Positions 45,740-53,262 of a stretch of 64,000 bases of DNA are shown here, piece by piece. The position numbers were made by a program, and so were the translations under genes. The stretch is taken from positions 1,550,001 through 1,614,000 of the forward strand of contig NZ_JAGHKP010000001.1 in NCBI RefSeq assembly GCF_017742215.1, given 5' to 3'. The DNA comes from Chitinophaga chungangae (GTDB taxonomy: Bacteria; Bacteroidota; Bacteroidia; Chitinophagales; Chitinophagaceae). The first letter of the stretch is position 1; each line of letters begins with the position of its first letter. The notes under the pieces are model-generated. The model ran no database searches. It had not been told where the DNA came from and worked only from the letters and a program-made list of their open reading frames with translations.

Positions 45740-45747
45740 CAAAGGTA
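45740..45747 (-). promoter_or_regulatory. Bacteroidota -7 box (TACCTTTG) for dapF
   Basis: An exact TAnnTTTG match on the minus strand. The start codon follows within about 9 nt, so the leader would be very short. No TTG is seen at the -33 spacing. Confidence 0.55.
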
Positions 45748-45763
45748 AAAATTGTTTTGATGA

Positions 45764-46639
45764 TTATGCCGCGATGATGCCTAACGCTTTGCTGATAAGG
45801 CTTTCCACCGCCGCGCCGCCGTCTTTGCTGAATTCTTTCCTCACCCGGTTGGCCACGATGGCGCTGATAGACAGGCATTCATGCCCCAGCACGCGCCCCA
45901 GCCCGTAAATGCCGGCGGTTTCCATTTCGAAATTGGTGATATGCCGGTTCTCGAAACTGAAACCGGTAAGCTGGTCGATCAGCTCGGGGTGGGAGAGCTG
46001 CCCTCGCAGCAGGCGGCCCTGCGGGGCGTAAAAACCCGGGCAGGTAACGGTGATGCCGGAATGGAAACCTTCTGTGAAAAGGCCCGCCAGTTCGGCCGAA
46101 GCTTCCACCAGGTAAGGCCGCGCCGCGTTGGGGTGCATGCGTATCTGCCCGCGGAAAGCTTCGAGCAGCTGCAGTTCTTCCGGGGTGTTGTGATAGTTGT
46201 AAAAGGGCAGCAGGTTGTCCAGCCCGAGGCCGTGGGAAGACACCACGAAGCTGTCTACCGGGATGTTTTCCTGCAGCGAGCCCGACGTGCCGAGGCGGAT
46301 GATGCGGAGGCTCGCCGGTTGTTCTTTCACCAGGCGCGTGGAGAAATCGATATTGGCAAGGGCGTCCAGCTCGTTCAGCACGATATCGATATTGTCGGTG
46401 CCGATGCCGGTGGACACGACGGACAGCCGTTTGCTGCCGATCCTGCCGGTATGGGTCACAAATTCCCGGTGCTGGTAACGGCCTTCCACGGCGTCGAAAT
46501 GTTTGCTGACGGCTTTAACACGGTCCGGGTCGCCCACGGTGATGATGGTGGGGGCCAGTTCTTCGGGCCTTACGTCCAGGTGGTAAATGGCGCCGCGGGC
46601 GTTGAGTATCAGTTCAGATTCGGCTATGGGAGTGCTCAT
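45764..46639 (-). CDS. Nucleoside phosphorylase (uridine phosphorylase-like)
   Basis: 291 residues from the ATG at 46639 (MSTPIAESELILN); a TTG three codons upstream is open but less likely. The phosphate-binding start ITVGDPDRVKAVSKHFD, the mid motif VSTGIGTDNIDIVLNELDAL, RLGTSGSLQENIPVDSFVV and the C-terminal FEMETAGIYGLGRVLGHECLS are those of the PNP/UDP family 1. It cleaves nucleosides with phosphate; which nucleoside cannot be told from sequence. The gene lies next to tRNA-Cys on the opposite strand. Confidence 0.9.
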   Translation of the reverse strand: MSTPIAESELILNARGAIYHLDVRPEELAPTIITVGDPDRVKAVSKHFDAVEGRYQHREFVTHTGRIGSKRLSVVSTGIGTDNIDIVLNELDALANIDFSTRLVKEQPASLRIIRLGTSGSLQENIPVDSFVVSSHGLGLDNLLPFYNYHNTPEELQLLEAFRGQIRMHPNAARPYLVEASAELAGLFTEGFHSGITVTCPGFYAPQGRLLRGQLSHPELIDQLTGFSFENRHITNFEMETAGIYGLGRVLGHECLSISAIVANRVRKEFSKDGGAAVESLISKALGIIAA

Positions 46640-46684
46640 ACCTTGCAATTTTTTTAATCCGTAATCTAATATCTTGTAATCAGA

Positions 46685-46715
46685 TTTGGCAAATATCTAA
46701 AATTTACTACTTTTG
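46685..46715 (+). promoter_or_regulatory. Consensus Bacteroidota promoter for tRNA-Cys
   Basis: TTTG at 46685-46688, exactly 19 nt of spacer, then TACTTTTG at 46708-46715, matching TTTG-N19-TAnnTTTG. It is the best full promoter in the window. Transcription should begin about 46722, some 20 nt before the mature tRNA. Confidence 0.88.
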
Positions 46716-46744
46716 CAGTCCATCAAAATTCGATGGCAAACAAT

Positions 46745-46815
46745 GGTACCGTGGCCGAGTGGCTAGGCAGAGGTCTGCAAAACCTCGTACAGCGGTTCGA
46801 ATCCGCTCGGTACCT
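46745..46815 (+). tRNA. tRNA-Cys (anticodon GCA)
   Basis: 71 nt. Acceptor GGTACCG pairs with CGGTACC, the D stem is GCC/GGC, the anticodon arm GAGGT-CTGCAAA-ACCTC carries GCA, and the T arm is AGCGG-TTCGAAT-CCGCT. No CCA is encoded. A consensus promoter lies upstream. The inward-facing integrase gene begins 135 bp downstream, so the 3' part of this gene is the likely integration target. Confidence 0.97.
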
Positions 46816-46820
46816 CAAAA
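46790..46820 (+). other. Candidate attL core (3' end of tRNA-Cys)
   Basis: Tyrosine integrases of this kind usually recombine in the T arm/3' end of a tRNA gene. The integrase gene lies directly after tRNA-Cys, and the sequence character changes here. The matching attR copy is not in the window, so the core ends are unproven. Confidence 0.5.
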
Positions 46821-46831
46821 TTAACTTCCTG

Positions 46832-46858
46832 AAACCCGCTACACTAGCGGGTTTTCCT
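46832..46858 (+). terminator. Terminator after tRNA-Cys
   Basis: AAACCCGCT pairs with AGCGGGTTT around a 5-nt loop and is followed by TTCCTTTT. It lies 17 bp after the tRNA. It may have been brought by the element or be native. Confidence 0.75.
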
Positions 46859-46909
46859 TTTCTGTAGCGCGTTTACGACATATATCATATTGGGTAGATA
46901 TGGTAGCTT

Positions 46910-46950
46910 GTTGGCAAAAATACTATATTAGTGACTGCAAAATTGCCAAC
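46910..46950. promoter_or_regulatory. Inverted repeat directly before integrase start
   Basis: GTTGGCAA (46910-46917) and TTGCCAAC (46943-46950) are perfect 8-bp complements separated by 25 nt, ending at the base before the ATG at 46951. Possible operator, attachment-arm site or RNA hairpin controlling integrase translation. Confidence 0.4.
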
Positions 46951-48069
46951 ATGAAAATATCCCCGATAATCCACGCCCACCGCCCTAACTCAAAAGGCCT
47001 CTGCCCAATTGTGATCAGGATCAGCATCAACGGGAAGAGAATCTATAAGCCTACCGGCGAGGCCGTTCCCGAATCTCAATGGGACGGCCATGTCAAAAGT
47101 AGTTATCCAAACGCTAAACTGATCAATGCCAAAGTAGAAAAGTTGATTTCTGACTTAAAGGGGGAATTGTTGAAGGAAGAGCTTCAAGACCGGGATGTAA
47201 CGCCGGAGGTTGTAGTGAAAAAGCTGGCGCCGAAGGTCAAAAAGATGGATTTCTACAAATACTGCGAAAGTCTTTTGATTGAGTGGAAAGGGGAGAAGAA
47301 GGATTCCACCCTAGAGAAATACAAGCACGAACTTTCAAAGATACGTAGATACGCTCCGCACTTGCAATTTTCTGATGTCACTCCTGAGTGGCTGAAAGCT
47401 TACGAAATTTACCAGCGAAAAGAATTGGGGAATATGCCGAATACCTTATGGCGCTCGTTTAAAAACCTGAAAACCTTTTTCAAGACGGCACTTAAAAATA
47501 GGGTGATTAAGGAAGATCCGTTCCTACATTATTCTACTCCGACCTTCAAAGGTGGTTCCAGGGGGCATCTGACTGCACGAGAATTGGATCGGTTTATTGC
47601 GACTATCGATAGGGTAACGGGAGCTGATTTACCGGCAGGATGGTTCTTTGTTTTCTCTTGCCTTACGGGGCTGAGGTACAGTGATTGCCATCAATTCAGA
47701 AGTTCGCTCCATGTGAGAGAAGGGAAGAGGCTTTTGCTTAATATGGTAAAAACCTCCGAGGATGTTAGTATTATAATCACTCCTAAGATTCGGCAGGCCC
47801 TCGTCAGGATTGCGCCTTTTGAGGGGAAAATGCCTACTAACCAGGAGTGCAACAGGGCCGTGAAGGTTATTGCAGCTAAAGCCGGGATTCGGAAGAAATT
47901 AACTTTCCATTGCGCCAGGCACACATTTGGCTATTCGTGCGCCGAAGCAAACGTCCCGATTGAGGTTGCGGCGAAACTAATGGGGCACCGGAACACCAAA
48001 GTGACATCCGTATACTACCATATCTCCAATGATAACGTTGATCAGTGGATGATGAAATTGCATGGTTAA
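46951..48069 (+). CDS. int: Site-specific tyrosine recombinase (phage integrase)
   Basis: Integrates and excises the element. 372 residues from the ATG at 46951 (MKISPIIHAHRPNSKGLCPI); an ATG at 46900 would add 17 residues through an inverted repeat and is less likely. Arm-type DNA-binding N-terminus (residues 1-90), SAM-like core-binding domain (about 105-200), catalytic domain with Arg in LTGLRYSD, His and Arg in HCARHTFGYSC, His in LMGHRNTKV and the nucleophilic Tyr in TSVYYHIS. It lies next to tRNA-Cys and converges with the excisionase-like gene, overlapping by 4 bp. Confidence 0.93.
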   Translation: MKISPIIHAHRPNSKGLCPIVIRISINGKRIYKPTGEAVPESQWDGHVKSSYPNAKLINAKVEKLISDLKGELLKEELQDRDVTPEVVVKKLAPKVKKMDFYKYCESLLIEWKGEKKDSTLEKYKHELSKIRRYAPHLQFSDVTPEWLKAYEIYQRKELGNMPNTLWRSFKNLKTFFKTALKNRVIKEDPFLHYSTPTFKGGSRGHLTARELDRFIATIDRVTGADLPAGWFFVFSCLTGLRYSDCHQFRSSLHVREGKRLLLNMVKTSEDVSIIITPKIRQALVRIAPFEGKMPTNQECNRAVKVIAAKAGIRKKLTFHCARHTFGYSCAEANVPIEVAAKLMGHRNTKVTSVYYHISNDNVDQWMMKLHG

Positions 48070-48329
48070 ATATCCTCTATAAACTTGATCATCCGCTGGC
48101 GGTGATAAATTATGCCGGGCTTTTTCCGGCTCTCTCCGGCTTTTCTGATGTGTTTCCAATGGTAGTTGAATTCTAGTGTCCCCGCACCCCGCATATCCCG
48201 CAGCATATCCAGACTGAATGGGAACTCTTCAACCGCCTTTTTTTCACTAATCCATTCACAATGCGGCAAATCCGCGATTGCTATCAATTGTTTAGCTATT
48301 TCTCTTGCTAATGTCGTCGATTCTTTCAT
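48066..48329 (-). CDS. Excisionase-like DNA-binding protein
   Basis: 87 residues. WISEKKAVEEFPFSLDMLRD resembles the winged-helix/MerR-like start of phage excisionases, and the C-terminal IIYHRQRMIKFIEDI fits the wing and last helix. Its stop overlaps the integrase stop by 4 bp on the opposite strand, a common int/xis arrangement. Function inferred from position and weak motif similarity. Confidence 0.65.
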   Translation of the reverse strand: MKESTTLAREIAKQLIAIADLPHCEWISEKKAVEEFPFSLDMLRDMRGAGTLEFNYHWKHIRKAGESRKKPGIIYHRQRMIKFIEDI

Positions 48330-48343
48330 GGTTAACTTTACTT

Positions 48344-49060
48344 TTATATTTTCTCAAACTCTATTTTCCAAACCCAGGGCGACGCCTCCCAGTTACCGGG
48401 GCCGTTGATCTTTTCCCAGATCGTCCGGAAGGCGTTCCGCGGGTCCTCCTCCCATTCGTTCCAGGGCCATCCAATTCCCCTACCGTTCCCTGGCAGCCCG
48501 TCATCGTCAGGAATTCCATATTTCCAGGTTAAACCGCCGTCTTTGGTTATGCAGGCGAATCCCTCGGCTTTTGCATCCTCCGCACTGATATCCTGCAGGC
48601 GCTCCAGCCTGACAGAAACCACGCGCAGGCTAATCCTGGACGCCTTCTCCGGCATGAATAAGGATGGCTTCCACCTCCATTCCTCAGTTGTTTCCCAGTC
48701 AGGATCGGTAGCGCGGTAAACATAGCCACTGTCCTCGCCGGCATCCACCCACTGAAAGGTTTCTTTTACCCAGAGAATATCACCTGGCCCGAAGGGGCAT
48801 TTTATGGCTTTAGAACCTGAAGGAAGGTTGTTGCTTTTCCAGAGGGGCACCATCCACAACTCTCCCTTTTCGTTCACATAAAAAGAGGGATATTCATCAT
48901 CCTTAAGCTGCACACCTTTGGCAATGCGCCGGGTCTGAGTTTTGAGAAGGGCGAATATGGCCCTTACCATGGCGCCGGAGAAGAGTATTGGCCGCTTCCG
49001 GGGTTTGTACCTCTGCAAAATGGTTTCCCAAAGGCTTGCTGGTTGTTCCTGTAGGTTCAT
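48344..49060 (-). CDS. Phage 'morphogenetic'/ASCH-like protein
   Basis: 238 residues. KPRKRPILFSGAMVRAIFAL, KTQTRRIAKG, CPFGPGDILWVKETFQW, ASRISLRVVSVRLERLQDIS and the C-terminal INGPGNWEASPWVWKIEFE form the conserved order of a widespread phage family often called morphogenetic protein. The motif set suggests an ASCH-type nucleic-acid-binding fold; the real function is not known. It overlaps the upstream 66-residue gene by ATGA. Confidence 0.78.
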   Translation of the reverse strand: MNLQEQPASLWETILQRYKPRKRPILFSGAMVRAIFALLKTQTRRIAKGVQLKDDEYPSFYVNEKGELWMVPLWKSNNLPSGSKAIKCPFGPGDILWVKETFQWVDAGEDSGYVYRATDPDWETTEEWRWKPSLFMPEKASRISLRVVSVRLERLQDISAEDAKAEGFACITKDGGLTWKYGIPDDDGLPGNGRGIGWPWNEWEEDPRNAFRTIWEKINGPGNWEASPWVWKIEFEKI

Positions 49061-49257
49061 TGCTTTAGCTGTTTTTTTAGTTTCTTAATCTTCATTTTCA
49101 GTTTTTTTACCTGGCTGATCTTCCGGCGTTTTCGGGATGTATCTGTGCAGGTGCAAAACCATTCGCCGAAATCTTCATCATGAAAGTGTAACGCCGCTGG
49201 GTAGCACCCCGGTATTCTTATCCTTTTACCTTCAAACGTTGTCCAATGGCACCGCAT
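49057..49257 (-). CDS. Hypothetical small basic protein
   Basis: 66 residues. The N-terminal half contains His, Asp and two Cys (FGEWFCTCTDTSRKR), and the C-terminal 25 residues are almost all Lys with hydrophobic spacing, which suggests nucleic-acid binding. It overlaps the following gene by ATGA, which supports that it is translated. Family not recognised. Confidence 0.6.
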   Translation of the reverse strand: MRCHWTTFEGKRIRIPGCYPAALHFHDEDFGEWFCTCTDTSRKRRKISQVKKLKMKIKKLKKQLKQ

Positions 49258-49289
49258 TTTCTTTCTGCCCGTTACCGTGGGCGGCGGGT

Positions 49290-49574
49290 TTATTCTGCGG
49301 TATCGTTTCCGTGAATCAGGATGTCGTAAGCTGGTTCTGTGATTCGTTCGTCCAGGCTGTCCGTCATATCATGGTTATTGAGAAAGTCGCCCAGATTGTT
49401 AAGTATCGGCTTCAGCTGCTCTGTTATTTCCTCGAGCTTTTCGGCGTGGCGCTTAGCCAATTCTCCATACGAGCTGCCAGCGAAACTCATCATGCTCAGC
49501 TGGATCTTTGTGGACATATAATCGATGGCGGATGTCGCCAGCTGAATCTTGTGTAGATGTTCTAACTTTTCCAT
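49290..49574 (-). CDS. Hypothetical protein
   Basis: 94 residues, mostly helical and acidic (ELAKRHAEKLEEITEQLKPI). No recognised domain. It is preceded by 112 bp (49575-49686) without a gene, containing a hairpin-forming CCCGGG/CCGGGCC-rich stretch and a pair of CCTGGG-type repeats, possibly a transcription or processing signal. Confidence 0.6.
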   Translation of the reverse strand: MEKLEHLHKIQLATSAIDYMSTKIQLSMMSFAGSSYGELAKRHAEKLEEITEQLKPILNNLGDFLNNHDMTDSLDERITEPAYDILIHGNDTAE

Positions 49575-49686
49575 CTTTCTGCCTCCCGGGTACCGCCGGG
49601 CCGGTTTAATTATAAATGCTTATCTTTAATTCGGCCCGGATGTCTAGCCCTGCCAATATTGAGAGCCTGGGATATATCCTGGGCTT

Positions 49687-50043
49687 TTACTTGCCGGATT
49701 CCTCCAGTTGGGCAGGTGGGGGAATAAGGCCGAGTTCAATCAGTTCCTTGTCCATCAAGTACGTGTAATCGTCCAGGGTCATTCCAAACAACTTTGTCGC
49801 TGATTCAAATCCGTTTTTAAATGCCTCCGCCATGTTATTTCTAACAGCGCGCGCAAGTGGAATAAAGTTTTCCGCTTCATGGAACTGGATCGCGCACCCT
49901 TCCCACCTGAAACACTTGACATCAGGTGATTTATGAAATATTTCTTCTGCAATCTCCCTGACCTTTGCCTCGTATTTTGAATCTTCCGGAATTGCCGGAG
50001 AGTTGGGGGATTCGCCTTTGCATTGTCCGTTAGTGTTGGTCAT
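49687..50043 (-). CDS. Hypothetical phage protein
   Basis: 118 residues. Pro/Ser-rich N-terminal 20 residues, then an alpha/beta-looking core (YEAKVREIAEEIFHKSPDV) and an acidic C-terminus. No domain recognised. It follows the 77-residue gene by 16 bp and belongs to the same accessory array. Confidence 0.6.
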   Translation of the reverse strand: MTNTNGQCKGESPNSPAIPEDSKYEAKVREIAEEIFHKSPDVKCFRWEGCAIQFHEAENFIPLARAVRNNMAEAFKNGFESATKLFGMTLDDYTYLMDKELIELGLIPPPAQLEESGK

Positions 50044-50059
50044 GGCTTGTTTTTTCCCG

Positions 50060-50293
50060 TTAAATAATTATGGCGTTGATTAATACATATTGAGAGCCGT
50101 CCCCGAGCCTTATTTTTCCATCCTCACAATCCCATTCTTCTTCCGGGGCTGTAACGTCAACATAGGCCGTATCAGACGTGTGTAAAATTTGCTCTTCTGT
50201 AAGTTCATCAACTGAATGGTTATCAATCAAAACCATTATCGGCATTTCTTCCGGGAACTGTTCCAAATAGTCTTGTAATTGTTTTCTGGTCAT
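50060..50293 (-). CDS. Hypothetical phage protein
   Basis: 77 residues, strongly acidic (VDVTAPEEEWDCEDGKIRLG). The start MTRKQLQDYLEQFPEEMPIM resembles small phage proteins that begin with a helix and continue in a beta-sheet. Upstream lies the A-rich leader that recurs before other genes in this array. Confidence 0.6.
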   Translation of the reverse strand: MTRKQLQDYLEQFPEEMPIMVLIDNHSVDELTEEQILHTSDTAYVDVTAPEEEWDCEDGKIRLGDGSQYVLINAIII

Positions 50294-50320
50294 GGTTTTA
50301 ATTTTTTATCGGTCAAATAT

Positions 50321-50629
50321 TCAGCATTTCGGTATTTCTGTCCAACGGTTTTCGATCCTGTTCGTGTGTAGGCGGAAGGACTCTGTATAATGGTCATATC
50401 GAGTCACTTCAAAAGTTCCGTCTGTGTATTCTACTAAAACCCTTTCAGATGTACGGCCGGTTTTACCAGCAGGCGGCAATCCATCCTCTACGTTCACCCA
50501 TTTTGGGCGACTATACTCCCAATCTGCCCCCGCGTGAAACCCTACGTCATAAGACCTATAATTAGAATATGGAGGTTGTGTACCCGGTGGTAGTTTTGCC
50601 GCTTCTTCCCTTAGCTTTTCAATGTTCAT
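50321..50629 (-). CDS. DUF551 domain protein
   Basis: 102 residues. A 40-residue N-terminal part is followed by DUF551 (KWVNVEDGLPPAGKTG, RVLVEYTDGTFEVTRYD, ending RWTEIPKC), a small beta-rich domain found in phage proteins, of unknown role. A second copy ends the 383-residue coiled-coil protein at 51020-52171. Its start overlaps the end of the 68-residue gene by 11 bp. Confidence 0.72.
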   Translation of the reverse strand: MNIEKLREEAAKLPPGTQPPYSNYRSYDVGFHAGADWEYSRPKWVNVEDGLPPAGKTGRTSERVLVEYTDGTFEVTRYDHYTESFRLHTNRIENRWTEIPKC

Positions 50630-50825
50630 TTTCTTGGATTTTTATTGCTAATTCTATTGACGAACTTGCATTTCTTATCATGCAATCGTATTCTCTAAAA
50701 TAGAGTAGGGTTTTTCCTATCGCTTCGTCAACGCTCCCTGCTTCAACAATTTTCATTCGCATCATATTGCTCATACGATCAGGGTGTTGTTCTTGAAATA
50801 AAATTGATACTGCGAACCGTGGCAT
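50619..50825 (-). CDS. Hypothetical phage protein
   Basis: 68 residues with one predicted mixed alpha/beta fold (MKIVEAGSVDEAIGKTLLYF). No recognised family. Preceded by the recurring leader ACCGATAAAAAGTAAA and overlapping the next gene by 11 bp. Confidence 0.58.
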   Translation of the reverse strand: MPRFAVSILFQEQHPDRMSNMMRMKIVEAGSVDEAIGKTLLYFREYDCMIRNASSSIELAIKIQENEH

Positions 50826-50842
50826 ACTTTACTTTTTATCGG

Positions 50843-51016
50843 TTATTGGTTACAATGTTCGCACGGTTCCTCAATACCTTCTCCAATGTGCTCTACAAAC
50901 CCATCGCCGCCGCAATGATTACATCTTTTTACTTTTACCCACTTCCAAAAACGCCGGCTTGTTAAGGTGCCCAAAGTCACGGTTATGATAATTCCACATG
51001 TCAAATAAAACCACAT
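50843..51016 (-). CDS. Small membrane protein with zinc-ribbon-like tail
   Basis: 57 residues, from an ATG at 51016 to a TAA at 50843. Residues 1-20 form a hydrophobic helix (MWFYLTCGIIITVTLGTLTS), then a basic stretch, then two CxxC pairs (RCNHCGG and PCEHCNQ) that could bind zinc. It starts 3 bp after the stop of the 383-residue gene, with the recurring A-rich leader, and ends 17 bp before the next start, so it fits the operon well. Too short for many gene callers. Function unknown. Confidence 0.65.
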   Translation of the reverse strand: MWFYLTCGIIITVTLGTLTSRRFWKWVKVKRCNHCGGDGFVEHIGEGIEEPCEHCNQ

Positions 51017-51019
51017 GTT

Positions 51020-52171
51020 TTACTTTTTATCGGTTAAAGATTCAGGAGGGGCGGGAAGGGGCATCCAGTGAGAACATTCATAGAATCCGTTCTGCCAACC
51101 TGTATTTTTATGATAATGGATCAAGCCGGGTTCTTTATAAGGCGCTAAGCACATTGCTATATAATATCCCTTTTTTTCAGGCAGCCGATCCTCTACGCTG
51201 ATCCAAGGGCTTACCGGCAGCGCATTCCCGTTCAAAAAATTCCGAGTATCTTCCGATAATTCATCGTCCTCCATTCCTTGAATGCATCCACTTTCAGCAT
51301 ATTCAAGATAACGAGATAATAGCCATCTCGCCCTATCTCGTTCCTGCTCACATTCATTCCTTTCTTTTTCCCGTACCGGCTTCGTCTCCCCGGAGGATAT
51401 GCGGGGTGAAAATTCGTCAATGAAGTCTGATACTTCAGCGCCAGTACATTTATAGTTGCATTCCATGAGGTAAGCGGCCAGTTGACATTTAAAGTTTTCC
51501 CATTCATCCCTCTGGCGCGTCACCTCGGACAGTTGCTGCATCGCCTTGTCCGTTGCCTCTTTTGCTGCATTGAACCCTTTTTCGAAAATTATTTTATCAT
51601 TCATCGCGCCCTTATATGACGATTGGAGATCATTTTCGATTTTAAACAAGTCGTTCTTCTCCTTCTTCACGGCTTCCAGTTCTACTATCATATCTGCATT
51701 TTTCTTCGACGTTTCATAAGCTACTTTCCGCTCGTATTCTAATGCCCTTTTTGCTTCGTCCCTTTCCTTCTTCACGGCTTCCAGTTCCCGCACGATGTTT
51801 CCCTGTGCAGTACTCATGACATCCACCTTCGATTTGAGATCGTCGCGGTCTTCTGCCAGCTGTCGGTAATTTTCTTCCAGTTCGGCGATACGGGCGTCCT
51901 TCCAAGCTATCCTTTCAAATGGGATGTAGGCCATGGTTCCCACCTTATATCCCCTTATCATTCCTTCTTCCAGCTCCTTCACCTTCTCGGACAGGAAGGC
52001 GGTTTGAATGGCGTGAAGGTCATAGCCTTGACGGAAGCCAGCTTTAAAACTTTTTACGCCTCCGTCATGCTCCATTTGTCTGCTATGAATGGCTATTAAA
52101 TTTGCCAATTTCATGTCTCTCTCAGCCTGCACATCTTCGGGCGTCATCGGCCTGTTTTGTTCGTTGCTCAT
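51020..52171 (-). CDS. Coiled-coil protein with C-terminal DUF551 domain
   Basis: 383 residues from the ATG at 52171, which overlaps the previous stop as ATGA; an ATG two codons upstream is also open. Residues about 75-240 are a long Glu/Lys-rich coiled coil with repeated ELEAVKKE motifs. The C-terminal 60 residues are DUF551 (PWISVEDRLPEKKGYYI ... CSHWMPLPAPPE). DUF551 on its own is common in phages; its fusion to a long coiled coil suggests a scaffold or adaptor, which is inference. The first six residues repeat those of the upstream gene. Confidence 0.75.
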   Translation of the reverse strand: MSNEQNRPMTPEDVQAERDMKLANLIAIHSRQMEHDGGVKSFKAGFRQGYDLHAIQTAFLSEKVKELEEGMIRGYKVGTMAYIPFERIAWKDARIAELEENYRQLAEDRDDLKSKVDVMSTAQGNIVRELEAVKKERDEAKRALEYERKVAYETSKKNADMIVELEAVKKEKNDLFKIENDLQSSYKGAMNDKIIFEKGFNAAKEATDKAMQQLSEVTRQRDEWENFKCQLAAYLMECNYKCTGAEVSDFIDEFSPRISSGETKPVREKERNECEQERDRARWLLSRYLEYAESGCIQGMEDDELSEDTRNFLNGNALPVSPWISVEDRLPEKKGYYIAMCLAPYKEPGLIHYHKNTGWQNGFYECSHWMPLPAPPESLTDKK

Positions 52172-52368
52172 ACCCATTTAATATTTGCAGGTTTAAATAC
52201 GCAAAATTTCGCGTCACTGTTGATGGCTTGAAAATACAATGACCATCCTACTGCTGTATAGAGGGCTCCCAAGCATTTAGCGGTTGTACCAGTTTGAGGA
52301 TGGGAGCCAACAATAATTGCTGTTTTGCCATCGTAAGGAGTGGTTTGTATGTTTTGTTCGTTGCTCAT
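52168..52368 (-). CDS. Hypothetical phage protein
   Basis: 66 residues; the core GKTAIIVGSHPQTGTTAKCL looks like a small alpha/beta fold with a Gly-rich loop, not a true Walker A. It begins MSNEQN, as does the next gene, because the two start regions share a 19-bp identical sequence. Overlaps neighbours by ATGA on both sides. Confidence 0.6.
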   Translation of the reverse strand: MSNEQNIQTTPYDGKTAIIVGSHPQTGTTAKCLGALYTAVGWSLYFQAINSDAKFCVFKPANIKWV

Positions 52369-52829
52369 TTCTCTCCGGTATCGGCCCGGTCGCCGGTTAA
52401 AAGGTGAGGGTGTTGGTGGATGTTGCCGATCAGGTAACAGGAAAGTCCGCTGGAAACTTTCAGATATGAACCTGGTATTTTCCCACTGGTTAGGAATTTT
52501 TTATAATGGGGCGTCCAGATAAGAACATAGCAAAGCAAAGTTTCATCCCAGGAGACAACTCTCAGCCCGTTGTATGACCCTTTGTTCGTCACCTCAATTA
52601 TGTCCCCTTCGTAAATATTCTCGCCATTTTTGTCATTCAAACCGGTGAACTGCATCAAGAATTGACTGGAGTACGGTGGCGCCACAATACGGGATTTCGG
52701 GCCACCCTGTTCGTAGGAATACTCAGGGTCAGCAGACAGGTTGAAGTCGATCTCCGGGTGATAGCCTACGTTGTCAATCATCTGGCTGGTATGTTTATTC
52801 CAATACCGGAATTTTATTTCCCTTTTCAT
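52365..52829 (-). CDS. YopX family protein
   Basis: 154 residues. MKREIKFRYWNKHTSQMIDN at the start, FLMQFTGLNDKNGENIYEGD in the middle and YLIGNIHQHPHLL near the end are the order of the YopX family (phage SPbeta-type), whose structure is known but whose role is not. It overlaps both neighbours by ATGA. Confidence 0.85.
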   Translation of the reverse strand: MKREIKFRYWNKHTSQMIDNVGYHPEIDFNLSADPEYSYEQGGPKSRIVAPPYSSQFLMQFTGLNDKNGENIYEGDIIEVTNKGSYNGLRVVSWDETLLCYVLIWTPHYKKFLTSGKIPGSYLKVSSGLSCYLIGNIHQHPHLLTGDRADTGEK

Positions 52830-53260
52830 GCTTTAAGTCTTTTATTCGCCTCTTCGGCGGTGAGTAATCCGGTTTCGAGGAGCGATATAACCAGTGATGC
52901 CCGAGCGTCGCATTCCGTTTCTCCTATGTATTCGAATTCAATGTTCGGGTTTTGATAATCGTTAGTAGCGCTCCATCTATGATAGCAGTCTAAATAGGAA
53001 ATGCAGTTGAATGGTAGCATCACGCCCAACTCAGCTACCGTAAAAGCTGAATACCATCCCCGCTCTTTTCGCTCTGCCCATTCTTTTGACTTTGGGTTGG
53101 CATATTTCAGAATGTGGAGTGCTTCTGCTGTCTGATGGCTAATTGCCCAATCTCCAGACAACGGACTGAATAGCCATGTGTATAAGCCTTCCTGAGCTAT
53201 CCCCAGTTCCTTCAGACGCATTGCCTGCCGCAGGGTGCATACTTGATCGGATAATTTCAT
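52826..53260 (-). CDS. Conserved phage hypothetical protein
   Basis: 144 residues. Aromatic-rich, starts MKLSDQVCTLRQAMRLKELG, and ends in a helical ETGLLTAEEANKRLKA. Similar proteins are common in Bacteroidota prophages, but I know no function. It overlaps the YopX gene by ATGA. Confidence 0.68.
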   Translation of the reverse strand: MKLSDQVCTLRQAMRLKELGIAQEGLYTWLFSPLSGDWAISHQTAEALHILKYANPKSKEWAERKERGWYSAFTVAELGVMLPFNCISYLDCYHRWSATNDYQNPNIEFEYIGETECDARASLVISLLETGLLTAEEANKRLKA

Positions 53261-53262
53261 TC

